This document shows, in pieces, positions 24,062 through 32,732 of a stretch of DNA of 64,000 nt; positions within the stretch are counted from its first letter, which is position 1; every line of letters starts with the position of its first letter. A program made the position numbers and the translations under genes. Source of the stretch: an uncultured Alphaproteobacteria bacterium. GTDB lineage: Bacteria; Pseudomonadota; Alphaproteobacteria; RF32; CAG-239. The stretch spans positions 1-64,000 of the forward strand of contig CAKQTH010000006.1 of the NCBI GenBank assembly GCA_934276635.1, written 5' to 3'. The notes under the pieces were generated by a model. That model was not told the origin of the DNA. It saw only the letters and a program-made list of their open reading frames with translations, and did not search any database.

Positions 24062-25139
24062 ATCTTATCTGTTGGCGCAACTCGTCAATAGATATAAGGT
24101 TTTTATTTTTATCTTCAAAGTACCAATATGACCACCCGTTGCAAGCCGGAGCATTTTGAACCGCCGCGCCGACCTGATGGATTGAGCCTTCTCCTTCAAC
24201 CGATTTCAGTGTTCCGTCAGCCTTAATTTTTGCAATATGCGAGCGGCCTGCGTCATACAAAACATCTCCGGCAGAAAGCAATCCTCGCTCAACAACCGCT
24301 CCGAACGGGACTCTCGGCTGTTTTCTTTTTGACACGGTTTCAAGACAGCTTAAATCAGCGGTTGCCTCAATTTCTGCAATACGAGCCTTTGCGCCGGCAA
24401 TGTATGTTGCATCTTTTTCAATGCCGATAAAATTGCGCCCCATCTTTTTTGCCACGGCTCCGGTTGTGCCGGTACCGAAAAACGGATCAAGCACGGTATC
24501 GCCGACATCGGTTGAAGCGAGCAACACGCGATAAAGCAAAGCTTCCGGTTTTTGCGTTGGATGCAGTTTTGCGCCATCGTCGCCTTTCAGACGCTCTTTC
24601 CCGGTGCAAATCGGCAGATGCCAGTCTGAGCGCATTTGCGTATCTTCATTCATCGCCTTCATTGCTTCATAATTAAATTTATATTTTGATTTCGGACTTT
24701 TTGCCGCCCAAATCAAAGTTTCATGGGCGTTTGTAAACCGCGTGCCTCTAAAATTCGGCATTGGGTTGGTCTTGTCCCAAATGATGTCGTTTAATATCCA
24801 AAACCCCAAATCCTGCAAGATATATCCGACGCGGAAAATGTTGTGATATGAGCCGATAACCCAAATTGCGCCGTCATCTTTCAAAATCCGGCGGGCGGCA
24901 GTCATCCATTTTTTTGTGTATTCGTCATAAGCGCGGATACTCTCAAAACTGTCCCATTCTTCATCAACGCCGTTTACGGTAGTGTTGTCCGGACGCGTAA
25001 GCCCGTCGCCGAGCTGCATATTGTACGGAGGATCGGCAAAAATCAAATCAACCGATTTTTCTTCCATTTGGTTCATTGCTTCAATGCAGTCATCGTTGAT
25101 AATTGTGTTAAGGACGGTTTGCGTGTTTATTTTTTTCAT
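24036..25139 (-). CDS. ccrM: Cell-cycle DNA methyltransferase, GANTC-specific
   Basis: 367 residues (Caulobacter CcrM is about 358). Adenine-N6 methylation of GANTC. The beta-class order is seen: catalytic DPPYN (residues 36-40), then the SAM-binding FFGTGTTG. The C-terminal RAMA-like extension ends in CNGWSYWYFED. No restriction partner is nearby, as expected for an orphan regulatory enzyme. Three GANTC sites lie just upstream (25144-25217), consistent with methylation-sensitive self-control. Confidence 0.95.
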   Translation of the reverse strand: MKKINTQTVLNTIINDDCIEAMNQMEEKSVDLIFADPPYNMQLGDGLTRPDNTTVNGVDEEWDSFESIRAYDEYTKKWMTAARRILKDDGAIWVIGSYHNIFRVGYILQDLGFWILNDIIWDKTNPMPNFRGTRFTNAHETLIWAAKSPKSKYKFNYEAMKAMNEDTQMRSDWHLPICTGKERLKGDDGAKLHPTQKPEALLYRVLLASTDVGDTVLDPFFGTGTTGAVAKKMGRNFIGIEKDATYIAGAKARIAEIEATADLSCLETVSKRKQPRVPFGAVVERGLLSAGDVLYDAGRSHIAKIKADGTLKSVEGEGSIHQVGAAVQNAPACNGWSYWYFEDKNKNLISIDELRQQIRFEMYGDAI

Positions 25140-25143
25140 TTCG

Positions 25144-25217
25144 GAATCCTGTCTGTTTTACATAAGATTCCTGCATTATGCACCGCATATGGTTATAATT
25201 TTCTTAACGAACGAATC
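25144..25217 (-). promoter_or_regulatory. GANTC cluster upstream of ccrM
   Basis: GAATC at 25144-25148, GATTC at 25166-25170 and GAATC at 25213-25217: three sites in 74 bases, against about one per 256 expected at even base composition. In Caulobacter the ccrM promoter region carries GANTC sites tied to its cell-cycle control. Confidence 0.55.
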
Positions 25218-25228
25218 GATTTTTAAGA

Positions 25229-25891
25229 TTATTTTTCGGCAAAAGTAAGATAAATTGATTTTGCGTACGGCGTCGGATTTACCGAGATTATCTTAAACGA
25301 CAAAGTATTGTCCGGATTCAATCGGTTAAGCTCGATTTTGTGCTCTTCAAACAGCACAACCTGACCTTTCTTGTCCACAATCTGAAGATTTATGTTCGGA
25401 ACCATGACGACATATTTTCCGGTATTATAAATTTCACCGGTAATTTCCAGTTTGCTGATGTTGTTTTCAATAAATTCGTGGCGGGCAATGTTTACAAACT
25501 CAAGGTTGCGCCCGCGGTAGATGCTTTCAAGTCCGACAAAGTCATATGCTTTTTCCGCAAACGGAGCCAAACGCACAATGTCATAGCGCAAAAATATCAA
25601 ACAGAGCAAAACGAAAACTATCGCGACAAGTGAAAGTATAACATCAAGTTTTGTAGATTTATATATTGATTTTTCAGAATTTTGTTGCGCGGCCAGAATA
25701 TCGCTCACATACTTTTTTGTATCATCGGGAACCGCGTTTTCCATGTCGATAAATTGTTCAATCAGCGCATCTTCCGGTTTGCATAAAAACACTTCCGAAC
25801 ACTTTGAACAGGACATATACCGCCCGTCCGGAGAAATTGTATCGGCCGGAATTTCGTATACGGTTTTGCATTTCGGACAACTTATTAACAT
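25229..25891 (-). CDS. Zinc-ribbon (MJ0042-type) membrane protein
   Basis: 220 residues from the ATG at 25891, seven bases after AGGA; a much longer open frame upstream only shadows ftsE. The zinc ribbon is CPKC near the start and CSKC at about residues 28-31. A linker, one membrane segment (about 103-122) and a DUF3426-like outer domain follow. It lies divergent to ftsE, the usual alphaproteobacterial arrangement. Role uncertain, perhaps envelope or division related. Confidence 0.85.
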   Translation of the reverse strand: MLISCPKCKTVYEIPADTISPDGRYMSCSKCSEVFLCKPEDALIEQFIDMENAVPDDTKKYVSDILAAQQNSEKSIYKSTKLDVILSLVAIVFVLLCLIFLRYDIVRLAPFAEKAYDFVGLESIYRGRNLEFVNIARHEFIENNISKLEITGEIYNTGKYVVMVPNINLQIVDKKGQVVLFEEHKIELNRLNPDNTLSFKIISVNPTPYAKSIYLTFAEK

Positions 25892-26008
25892 CTGAATTCC
25901 TTTCCTCTTCACTATATGCATATTTTTTATATAATCAAAGAAAAAAAGTGTTTTATTAAATGCTATCTTGATGTATCTTTCAGCATAGCGGTTTATAAAC
26001 GGACATAA

Positions 26009-26704
26009 ATGGGAATGAAAAATATCGTTATAGATTTGCAAAAGGTCGGAATCCGCTACGGAGAGGGCCCTTTTGTCATACAAAATGCCGATTTGCAGCT
26101 GGAACGCGGATCGTTTCATTATCTGACCGGAAAATCCGGCGCCGGAAAAACCTCGCTTTTGAGCCTGATGTATTTGGCTCAGCGCCCCTCGACCGGAACA
26201 ATCAGAGTTTTCGGAAACAATTTGAGAACCGCGGATCGTGATACTTTGGCGATGCTGCGGCGCAAAATCGGCGTGGTTTTTCAAGATTTTCACCTTTTGG
26301 AACATCTGTCTGCATTTGACAATGTGGCAATTCCGCTGCGTATTTGCGATATGAATGAAAATGAAATCAAAAAACGCGTCTGCGAAATGCTGAAATGGGT
26401 AGGGCTTGAAGATAATATGTATAAACCATGCGCAACCCTTTCCGGCGGTGAAAAACAACGCGTGGCGATAGCCAGAGCCGTAATAAACCGACCGGAAATT
26501 CTGCTGGCGGACGAACCGACCGGAAATGTCGACAGCGAGATTGCGTCTAAACTGATGAAGCTGTTTGTCGAACTGAACCGGCTCGGTACAACGGTTGTGA
26601 TTGCTACCCACAGCGAAAAACTGATACAGGATTTTCCGTATCCGTGCATATGCATAGAAAACAAAAATCTGTCTTTGCAGTCAAAGGAGGCGGAAAATGC
26701 CTAG
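26009..26704 (+). CDS. ftsE: Cell division ATP-binding protein FtsE
   Basis: 231 residues. ATPase of the FtsEX complex that controls cell-wall hydrolases at the septum. Walker A GKSGAGKTS (41-49), Q-loop VVFQDFHLL, signature LSGGEKQR, Walker B ILLADEPTGN, H-loop ATHSE. The ribosome binding site is weak (GGA six bases upstream). The stop overlaps ftsX by eight bases. Confidence 0.95.
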   Translation: MGMKNIVIDLQKVGIRYGEGPFVIQNADLQLERGSFHYLTGKSGAGKTSLLSLMYLAQRPSTGTIRVFGNNLRTADRDTLAMLRRKIGVVFQDFHLLEHLSAFDNVAIPLRICDMNENEIKKRVCEMLKWVGLEDNMYKPCATLSGGEKQRVAIARAVINRPEILLADEPTGNVDSEIASKLMKLFVELNRLGTTVVIATHSEKLIQDFPYPCICIENKNLSLQSKEAENA

Positions 26705-27611
26705 ATATACTTCAAAAAATATCATTACCCGCAAACACGAACTTCCGCTGGATAAGGGCGAGTTCGGAATGTTTCTGCGGCTCTTGACCGCCGGAACGGT
26801 GTTTTTGCTGTCTTTGACCCTGTCCGGAGTTTTGGCAATCAACTCGATGATAGGAAATTGGAATGAGGGAGTGCGTCAATCTTTTACGGTTCAGGTGATG
26901 CCTGTGACGGAAGAAAGCAGCCTTTCTTCAACCGAAGAAGAAGTTTCAAAGGTCGTAAAATTTTTAGAAATGCAGCCTGAAATCAGCTCTGTGCACATCT
27001 TTTCTCAAGAAGAACATGAAGAACTTATCCGCCCGTGGCTGGGTGACGGAGTTGACCTTTCCGGATTGCCTATGCCGACGCTGATTGATGTTTCGCTCAA
27101 TGAAGGTATGGAGCCGGATTATGATGCAATGGCGCAAAAATTGTCCGATGTATCTGAGTATGCGGCAATGGATAATCATAATTTATGGCTGCAAAAGCTC
27201 ATTAAATTTGCTGATGCGCTGAATACTCTTGCTGCGGTCGTGTTGATTATCGTGGCTCTGATATGCGGGTTTTCGATATATTATGCGACCAAAACAAATT
27301 TGGGTATGCACAAAAATATCATTGAAATTCTGCATATTATGGGCGCAAAAGACACATATATCGCACAGCAATATGCTCAAAAAGCTTTGTCCGCAAGTCT
27401 GGTCTCTGGCGTTGTCGGCCTGCTGGTAGCAGTGTTGGCAATAAACGGAATTTCCGGAATTTCTGCAGACCTGGACGGTGGAATTATTAAAGAAGCCGGG
27501 CTGAGCGTTTTTGCCTGGATAAAGGTATGTGCGATTCCGTTTATTGTTTCCGCAATCTCTGCCACAACGGCGTATTATGCCGTAAAAAGCACCTTAGGAA
27601 AGTTGATGTAA
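26697..27611 (+). CDS. ftsX: Cell division protein FtsX
   Basis: 304 residues, four membrane segments (about 30-50, 178-200, 223-250, 275-298) with a large outer loop between the first two. Inner-membrane partner of FtsE. The overlap with ftsE implies translational coupling. Length and topology fit FtsX. Confidence 0.92.
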   Translation: MPRYTSKNIITRKHELPLDKGEFGMFLRLLTAGTVFLLSLTLSGVLAINSMIGNWNEGVRQSFTVQVMPVTEESSLSSTEEEVSKVVKFLEMQPEISSVHIFSQEEHEELIRPWLGDGVDLSGLPMPTLIDVSLNEGMEPDYDAMAQKLSDVSEYAAMDNHNLWLQKLIKFADALNTLAAVVLIIVALICGFSIYYATKTNLGMHKNIIEILHIMGAKDTYIAQQYAQKALSASLVSGVVGLLVAVLAINGISGISADLDGGIIKEAGLSVFAWIKVCAIPFIVSAISATTAYYAVKSTLGKLM

Positions 27612-27612
27612 T

Positions 27613-28209
27613 ATGAAAAGATTGTTTTATATCTGTTTGTTTTTGTTTGTTTTTGTTTGGCTTGGTGGATTTGTCGTGTTCGCCTATCATATCAATCATT
27701 ATGATACAATAGCCGAAAAGGAAGCCGATGCGATTGTTGTGCTGACCGGCGGAAAAAATCGTATAAGTCACGCATTTTCGCTGCTCAACAAAGGTATGGG
27801 CAAAAAGATGTTTATATCAGGTGTGCCCGAAGATGTTTCAATTGAGAGCATCTTAAAGCAAAACCGCGTCAGTTTCGGAAAAAATAAACTGGTGGAACTC
27901 GGAAAGGCGTCTCACACAACGCTTGAAAATGCGGAAGAAACGACAGAATGGATGAATAACAATTTTGTAAAATCAATATATCTGGTGACCTCAAATTATC
28001 ACACTCCGCGTAGTGAGGAAGAGTTTGCTCACTTAAACCCGCGTATTGAGATTTTTGTGTCGCCGGTATATTCGGATAATGTTGCAAAAAAATGGTGGCT
28101 TAGCTGGGGCACATTTAAGCTGTTTTTTGCCGAATATCACAAGTTTTTGTATGTGTATTTTTCTCATGCGGCAGAAAATTTGAAATATAAAATAAAATAT
28201 GGAGTATAA
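27613..28209 (+). CDS. YdcF/ElyC family (DUF218) protein
   Basis: 198 residues. One N-terminal membrane anchor, then the DUF218 domain: VVLTGG near residue 43, ENAEET in the middle and VTSNYHTPRS. Relatives act in envelope or peptidoglycan precursor upkeep. Two bases after ftsX; this ftsEX-ydcF-plsC order is typical of alphaproteobacteria. Confidence 0.87.
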   Translation: MKRLFYICLFLFVFVWLGGFVVFAYHINHYDTIAEKEADAIVVLTGGKNRISHAFSLLNKGMGKKMFISGVPEDVSIESILKQNRVSFGKNKLVELGKASHTTLENAEETTEWMNNNFVKSIYLVTSNYHTPRSEEEFAHLNPRIEIFVSPVYSDNVAKKWWLSWGTFKLFFAEYHKFLYVYFSHAAENLKYKIKYGV

Positions 28210-28211
28210 AA

Positions 28212-28985
28212 ATGCTGTATTTGCGTTCGCTTTTAACAAATGTTTTTGTATACGGTACAATCGCGCTCGGGTGTATCATATCATCAATTGTCGGAGTTTT
28301 TTCGCGCCGCGCCGTAAATTATATGTGGGATTATATGATTATGCCGCCGGCTTTGTTTTTTATGAAGATTTTCGGCGGAATCAAAATTGAATATCGTGGG
28401 CTTAAAAATCTGCGTCAAAAAGATGTGATATATGCCTCAAAACACGAATCCGCACTCGAAACATATTGTTTTAATACGGTAATCAACAACATTGTTTTTG
28501 TGCTGAAAAAAGAACTGACATATATTCCGATTTTTGGTTGGGCGCAATATTTTTATGGTACGATTCCGGTGGATAGAAAAGCGGGCGGCGCGGCAATGCG
28601 CAAGATGCTGCATTCGGCGGAAAATATGGTGAAAAAAGGCCGCCCGATAATGATATTTCCGGAAGGTACGCGTTGTGTCCCCGGAACGACTAAGGGGTAC
28701 AAAGCAGGGCCGTATCTGCTTGCAAAACAGCTGAAACTGCCGGTTATTCCGGTGGCGTTGAATACGGGTTTTTTCTGGGCAAAAAATTCGTTTTTGCGGT
28801 ATAGCGGAACGGTTGTGATAGAGTTTTTGCCGCCGATAAGTGCGGAAGGAAAAAGTTCTGCGGAATTTATGAATGAGCTTGAGGGGATTATTGAAGGCAA
28901 ATGCGCAGAATTAAACCTTGAAGCGGCGGTCAAATACGAACATGCGAAAAAAATGCTTGCGAATAACAAAAAACTTGTTGACTAG
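28212..28985 (+). CDS. plsC: 1-acyl-sn-glycerol-3-phosphate acyltransferase
   Basis: 257 residues. Makes phosphatidic acid at the inner membrane. The N-terminal hydrophobic region is followed by SKHESALE, a variant of HX4D with Glu, as often seen in alphaproteobacterial copies. FPEGTR lies near 155 and VALNTG near 180. Last gene of the ftsEX operon. Confidence 0.9.
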   Translation: MLYLRSLLTNVFVYGTIALGCIISSIVGVFSRRAVNYMWDYMIMPPALFFMKIFGGIKIEYRGLKNLRQKDVIYASKHESALETYCFNTVINNIVFVLKKELTYIPIFGWAQYFYGTIPVDRKAGGAAMRKMLHSAENMVKKGRPIMIFPEGTRCVPGTTKGYKAGPYLLAKQLKLPVIPVALNTGFFWAKNSFLRYSGTVVIEFLPPISAEGKSSAEFMNELEGIIEGKCAELNLEAAVKYEHAKKMLANNKKLVD

Positions 28986-29023
28986 AAACGAAAGATAATA
29001 TAAATATAGCGGAAGTTACCGCT

Positions 29024-29112
29024 GGAGCGTTGGCAGAGTGGTAATGCAGCGGATTGCTAATCCGTCATCGTGTTAAAGCGATGCAGAGGTTCGAGTCCTC
29101 TACGCTCCGCCA
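29024..29112 (+). tRNA. tRNA-Ser (anticodon GCU)
   Basis: 89 bases including encoded CCA. GGAGCGT at the 5' end pairs with ACGCTCC. The anticodon loop is TTGCTAA with GCT. A long variable arm and T-arm GGTTCGAGTCC are present. A promoter may lie at 28978-29006 (TTGACT, 17 bases, TAAATA). Confidence 0.96.
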
Positions 29113-29116
29113 GAAA
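29098..29116 (+). repeat. tRNA-Ser 3' end, direct repeat copy 1
   Basis: 19 bases (CTCTACGCTCCGCCAGAAA) covering the tRNA 3' end. The same 19 bases recur at 29314-29332. A duplicated tRNA 3' end is the usual footprint of integrase attachment. Confidence 0.75.
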
Positions 29117-29118
29117 AA

Positions 29119-29143
29119 ATCCGTCCGAAAGGGCGGTTTTTTT
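29119..29143 (+). terminator. Terminator of tRNA-Ser
   Basis: CCGTCC and GGGCGG pair around GAAA with one G-T pair, followed by T7. Confidence 0.8.
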
Positions 29144-29313
29144 ATGCGGTATTGAGTAAAGAGGACTCGAACCGAGAGGAACGCTAAGCAAAATCGTCTC
29201 AGGAGAGACGATTTTGTCTGCAAGTTCTTTGTAATATCTTAATGAGTAAGGGAAGCGACAGCGACCGAAGCGAATTTAGATACCAAAGAGCAAGAGCAGC
29301 AGAGCTGCGAAGT

Positions 29314-29332
29314 CTCTACGCTCCGCCAGAAA
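29314..29332 (+). repeat. tRNA-Ser 3' end, direct repeat copy 2
   Basis: Exact 19-base copy of 29098-29116, 216 bases downstream and including the CCA. Upstream sequence does not fold into a second tRNA. Candidate att site remnant. Confidence 0.7.
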
Positions 29333-29400
29333 GCTTTGATTTACAAGGCTTTTTTCGTAGGCGCTCCACTTGATTTATGCTTAAATCTTCAAACGAAAAA

Positions 29401-29434
29401 TTGTAAAAAATTGCATGTTATTGTAAAAAATTGC
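29401..29434. repeat. Two 14-bp direct repeats, 20-bp period
   Basis: TTGTAAAAAATTGC occurs at 29401-29414 and 29421-29434. TTGCACAAA follows in two nearby copies. Short iterated sites like these can be recombinase arm or replication-protein sites; purpose unknown. Confidence 0.5.
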
Positions 29435-29569
29435 CTCAAAGTTGCACAAATTTTGCACAAACAATCTATTATATCTTAAAATAATTTTTGACAAAAAACT
29501 TGATTTGAGGGCAGATTTGCGCCATTCGTCAGCCATAAATTTATTATTAATCTCAAATATATTACAATT

Positions 29570-29865
29570 ATGAAAACAAAAAAATTAATCAGCAAAAAAA
29601 TCGAGATTTTGTCGTCGATATTCTTTGCGCAGATTGTTTTTTGGAGTGTTCCAAAAACGCACAAAGGATTGAAAATGCAAAGCCGCAATTGTCGGATATT
29701 GTAAAAGCATACAAAATTTCCTCAAAAATTTATTTTGTTTTTTCCGCGGATATGCCGAAAGATGAAAAAGAATTTTGGGAAAATGCATGCTTAAATACAA
29801 GAATTCTGCTTGACAGGCTGCTTGACAAGGCAATTCTGCTATATGAACAGATTAAAGATGTGTAA
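29570..29865 (+). pseudogene. Truncated, frameshifted member of the paralogous family
   Basis: ATG 29570 follows the family leader (TTATTATTAAT, AU-rich, no Shine-Dalgarno). The frame breaks at seven A (29594-29600); eight would restore it. The joined product would be about 98 residues and match the start of 3377-4444: SKKNRDF against SEKNRKF, then DIVKAYKISS and an acidic patch ending in EFW. It stops at 29865 before the CD/W-IYN core. The promoter has TTGACA and TTGATT but a poor -10 (CATTCG), so transcription is probably lost too. Confidence 0.75.
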
Positions 29866-29946
29866 AACCCGGAGAAAAAGGCCAAATACACAAGTTGCAG
29901 ATTTCGCTGCACAATGAGGCATATGTTCGAGGTTTGCTGACTTAAT

Positions 29947-29984
29947 AAAAAAGAGGTTGCGGGGAGCAGCCTCTTTTTTTTGTG
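29947..29984. terminator. Bidirectional terminator
   Basis: GAGGTTGC and GCAGCCTC pair (one G-T) around GGGGA, with A6 before and T8 after. A second hairpin with TTCGACCCGCA and TGCGGGTCGAA arms lies nearby at 30037-30076. Confidence 0.8.
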
Positions 29985-30081
29985 TAGAACATAATAATAT
30001 AGGGGATTCGGCTGCTACGGAGGCAACAGCCGATAAATTCGACCCGCATGGTGACCAACCAATTTTGCGGGTCGAAACAGT

Positions 30082-32592
30082 TTAGAATTGGAACTTGAGT
30101 CCTGCATTAATATCCCAGCCGGTGCGGCCGCCGTCGTGACGGTTAATTTCCGCATAGCTCGTGATATCTTTCGGATTCCATTCCTCTTCGCTCCAGTCTT
30201 TCTCGAGCCCTACGCCGTACTCAACATACGGTTTTACGCTCATCTTCGGGAGCAAAACATCGTCCGCAGTAACCTTGCCGCCTTGATAGAAGTTCCAGGT
30301 ATAAGCCACTTTTGCATAGCCTTCCAAACCTGTGCCGAAATCCTTTGCTAGCTTGACTTCCGGAGTAACCTCAAACACATTCTTCGTGTGATTTTTCAGC
30401 TTTGCGCCCGCCTTGCTGGTGTAATTTTCGGTGTTAATGTACATATACGAAGCATACAACGCAGGCTTTAAGGTATACTCGCCAAAGTCAATCTCATAGC
30501 CGGTTTTGTTGGAAACAGAGGCTGTCCAGATATCGAACTTGTCGTTGCCCCAAGCGGTTTTGGCCTCGTTGGCGATATAGCCGCCGTGAGCGGTAAAGCG
30601 AGAGAATACGCCGTTTTTGGTTAAGTCTGCCGAAACGCCGAGGTATCCGCCGTCTTGAGTAACTTTAACCGAATTTTGTTTCTGGTTGGAACCCATATAT
30701 GCGGCGTAAATTCCGTAAACTGCGTTCACTCCGTTGTCATAGATAAAGGTTCGGCTGTCGACTCCGCCGACTACTCCGTAAAACTGAGTGTCGATGCTGT
30801 TATAGCTATGTTTCAGCTCGACGCTGTCCTTCGAACCGAACGCCTTCGCCCAGGTGGTAGCCCTTGCCGGGTCACCGGAAGACAGTCCGGAGCCTATATA
30901 AATATCGCGGTTTGCAAGCAGTGAGTTAAGAGCGCTTTGTGTCTGCTGAACACCGACAGATGTTGACGGAACACCGACGCTTTCGGCAATCTGTTGCGAG
31001 CTGTTTTTGTCGCTCTTTACAAACTTAAACTCACCGGTTTCCTTGTCATATTCGACCGCATAACGATATTTTAATGTTTCGGCGCTGCTTACTGTTGTGT
31101 CGACTTTATCCTTCGCGGTGTTGGTGAAAGCGATATTTGTCTTTTCGGTTGCGGAATCCGAAAAAATCTTCATATTATCAACGATTATCGAGCCGGTGCC
31201 CGCCGCTGCGCCGATATCAATATGATCCATCTCGGCGTTTGCCAAATCGACATCTACCGCCATTTTTACTGTCGAGTTCAGCGTCAGGGTATCGCCCTGA
31301 ATCACATTAATCGTGTCGTTAATCATATTAAAGACATAGTCGCTGGCAACGATAAGATTTCCGGTGCCTTTGATGTCGTTGAAAAGGTTAAATGTTCCCG
31401 TCCCGTCTCCGTCGAATGTCATCACACCGCCAGAGGTGTTCGCGAAATAATCGTATGTTGTAATCATACCGTTGCCGGCAGTCATAAAAGTTATTTTGCC
31501 ATCGTTGTAAATCGCCTCGTAAAGCTTATCAGAATTCTCGTCGGACGGGTCGCTCAACACATAGTTGCCTTTGAATACGACCTCGGGCAAAATCCCCTCG
31601 GCCTCGTGACCTCTCGCCGCCGCGATTGTAACATCACCGGACATACCGAGAGAAGTACCGGCAACAACAAGCGCACCACCATATTGTCCGGCATGATTGT
31701 CATAAAAATTTCCACTCAGAATTCCGATTGTGTTTCCGGTAAAAATTGCACCACCGGCAAAACCTGCTTTGTTTCTAGAAAATATTGAATTTGTTATTTT
31801 ATCAATTGATTCTGTTGCACCGATTGCGCCAGCTCCCCAGACAGCTTCATTTTCTTCAAACACGGAACCTGTAATTTCATCTATATGACCAGATGATGCA
31901 ATTGCACCGCCTCCACTCATTATCGCAGAAGACAAAACTTTATTATTTTTGAATGTTGAATTTGATATTTTTCCGATTGAACCTGAGCTGGAAATTGCTC
32001 CACCTCCGGTATCTCTACTGCTAGCATCAGCATTTGCAATATTACCAATAAATTTTGAATTATCAATATTAAGACCATTGCCAGCCCAATGAACAATTCC
32101 TCCACCATTAGAAGGAGCGACATTATTTATAAATTCTGTATCAGAAATATTAGTTTCACCTGTGCCGGCCAAAGCTAATGCTCCGCCTTGGAATAAACCT
32201 GTGTTTCCTTCAAAAACAGAACTTATGATGTTTTCTACAGTACCGTAAACCGGCACTCTAAAACCATTCATTTTGACATTTTTGAGAGTTAACTTATTTC
32301 CTCTTCTATAGGTTTCCAGAAATGAATCACTAAAAATCACCCCGTCAGCGGCGGAGATTGCAAATTTATTACCATCTTTGCCGGAGATATTTATATCGCG
32401 GTTGAGAGTTAATGAATCTGCTGAATCAACAACGATATCGCCGGTTAAGATGATGTCGGTTTCCGTGCCCGAAGTGATTGCGTTTTTGAAATCTGCCCAA
32501 GTGCCGACCTCAATTGCCGCGTGAGCCGTTGGTATATAAGCCGCAAAACAGCAAATTGCAGTGGTTGTCAGCCATAGTTTCTTAGTATTCAT
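30082..32592 (-). CDS. Autotransporter with complete beta-barrel
   Basis: 836 residues from the ATG at 32592, seven bases after GGAG; an upstream in-frame ATG lacks this. Signal peptide of about 26 residues (ending AHA), then a segment nearly identical to that of the autotransporter at 1-1335. GGAI/FxxN-style repeats run over about residues 115-330 (for example GGGAISSS, GGAIFTGN). A linker follows, then a C-terminal barrel of about 270 residues ending in the expected Phe (LKFQF). The passenger is probably displayed as a beta-helix on the cell surface. It has a poly-G promoter (32688-32713) and a terminator-shaped hairpin in the leader. Confidence 0.9.
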   Translation of the reverse strand: MNTKKLWLTTTAICCFAAYIPTAHAAIEVGTWADFKNAITSGTETDIILTGDIVVDSADSLTLNRDINISGKDGNKFAISAADGVIFSDSFLETYRRGNKLTLKNVKMNGFRVPVYGTVENIISSVFEGNTGLFQGGALALAGTGETNISDTEFINNVAPSNGGGIVHWAGNGLNIDNSKFIGNIANADASSRDTGGGAISSSGSIGKISNSTFKNNKVLSSAIMSGGGAIASSGHIDEITGSVFEENEAVWGAGAIGATESIDKITNSIFSRNKAGFAGGAIFTGNTIGILSGNFYDNHAGQYGGALVVAGTSLGMSGDVTIAAARGHEAEGILPEVVFKGNYVLSDPSDENSDKLYEAIYNDGKITFMTAGNGMITTYDYFANTSGGVMTFDGDGTGTFNLFNDIKGTGNLIVASDYVFNMINDTINVIQGDTLTLNSTVKMAVDVDLANAEMDHIDIGAAAGTGSIIVDNMKIFSDSATEKTNIAFTNTAKDKVDTTVSSAETLKYRYAVEYDKETGEFKFVKSDKNSSQQIAESVGVPSTSVGVQQTQSALNSLLANRDIYIGSGLSSGDPARATTWAKAFGSKDSVELKHSYNSIDTQFYGVVGGVDSRTFIYDNGVNAVYGIYAAYMGSNQKQNSVKVTQDGGYLGVSADLTKNGVFSRFTAHGGYIANEAKTAWGNDKFDIWTASVSNKTGYEIDFGEYTLKPALYASYMYINTENYTSKAGAKLKNHTKNVFEVTPEVKLAKDFGTGLEGYAKVAYTWNFYQGGKVTADDVLLPKMSVKPYVEYGVGLEKDWSEEEWNPKDITSYAEINRHDGGRTGWDINAGLKFQF

Positions 32593-32630
32593 ATATGTCT
32601 CCATCATAAAAATTAGCCCTGCGGAAAACA

Positions 32631-32666
32631 AAAAAAGCCCGAGGACAATAAGTCACTCCGGCTTTT
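32631..32666 (-). terminator. Terminator-shaped hairpin in the autotransporter 2 leader
   Basis: On the minus strand AAAAGCCGGAG pairs with CTCGGGCTTTT (one mismatch), followed by a T run. It lies between the poly-G promoter and the start codon. It could attenuate transcription or catch read-through from upstream. The leader of autotransporter 1 has no clear equivalent. Confidence 0.55.
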
Positions 32667-32687
32667 GCTTTCCATTTAATAACATGC

Positions 32688-32713
32688 AGTCTACCCCCCC
32701 CGCCGATTGTCAA
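32688..32713 (-). promoter_or_regulatory. Poly-G promoter of autotransporter 2 (G8 in spacer)
   Basis: TTGACA (32713-32708), a 14-base spacer of ATCGGC plus eight G (32701-32694), then TAGACT (32693-32688). From this core through the AT-rich upstream arm the sequence equals 1507-1558 except for one fewer G. Confidence 0.6.
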
Positions 32714-32732
32714 GCTTTTTTTTCAAAAAGCG

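Larger units (their letters stand above)
29144..29569. other. Gene-free stretch after tRNA-Ser, likely element debris
   Basis: No supported gene. GAGGACTCGAACC (29160-29172) is an inverted copy of the tRNA T-arm. GACGATTTTG-type inverted arms flank 29200-29217. The second tRNA-end copy is at 29314-29332, and 14-bp repeats are at 29401 and 29421. It looks like the remains of an integrated element. Confidence 0.5.

Noticed and set aside
25892..26611. Upstream extension of the zinc-ribbon gene (open for 240 more codons)
   Set aside because: It lies entirely antisense to ftsE. The conserved zinc-ribbon start MLISCPKC has its own AGGA site at 25891.
29144..29340. Second tRNA gene ending at 29329
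   Set aside because: Only the 3' end matches tRNA-Ser. The upstream sequence cannot pair as acceptor, D-arm or anticodon arm.
29594..29600. Poly-A tract as a phase-variation switch
   Set aside because: A7 tracts are common in this AT-rich genome, and the gene is also truncated with a decayed promoter, so decay explains it better.
30037..30076. Hairpin with TTCGACCCGCA arms as the main terminator of autotransporter 2
   Set aside because: No T run follows the stem. The hairpin at 29947-29984 is a much better terminator.
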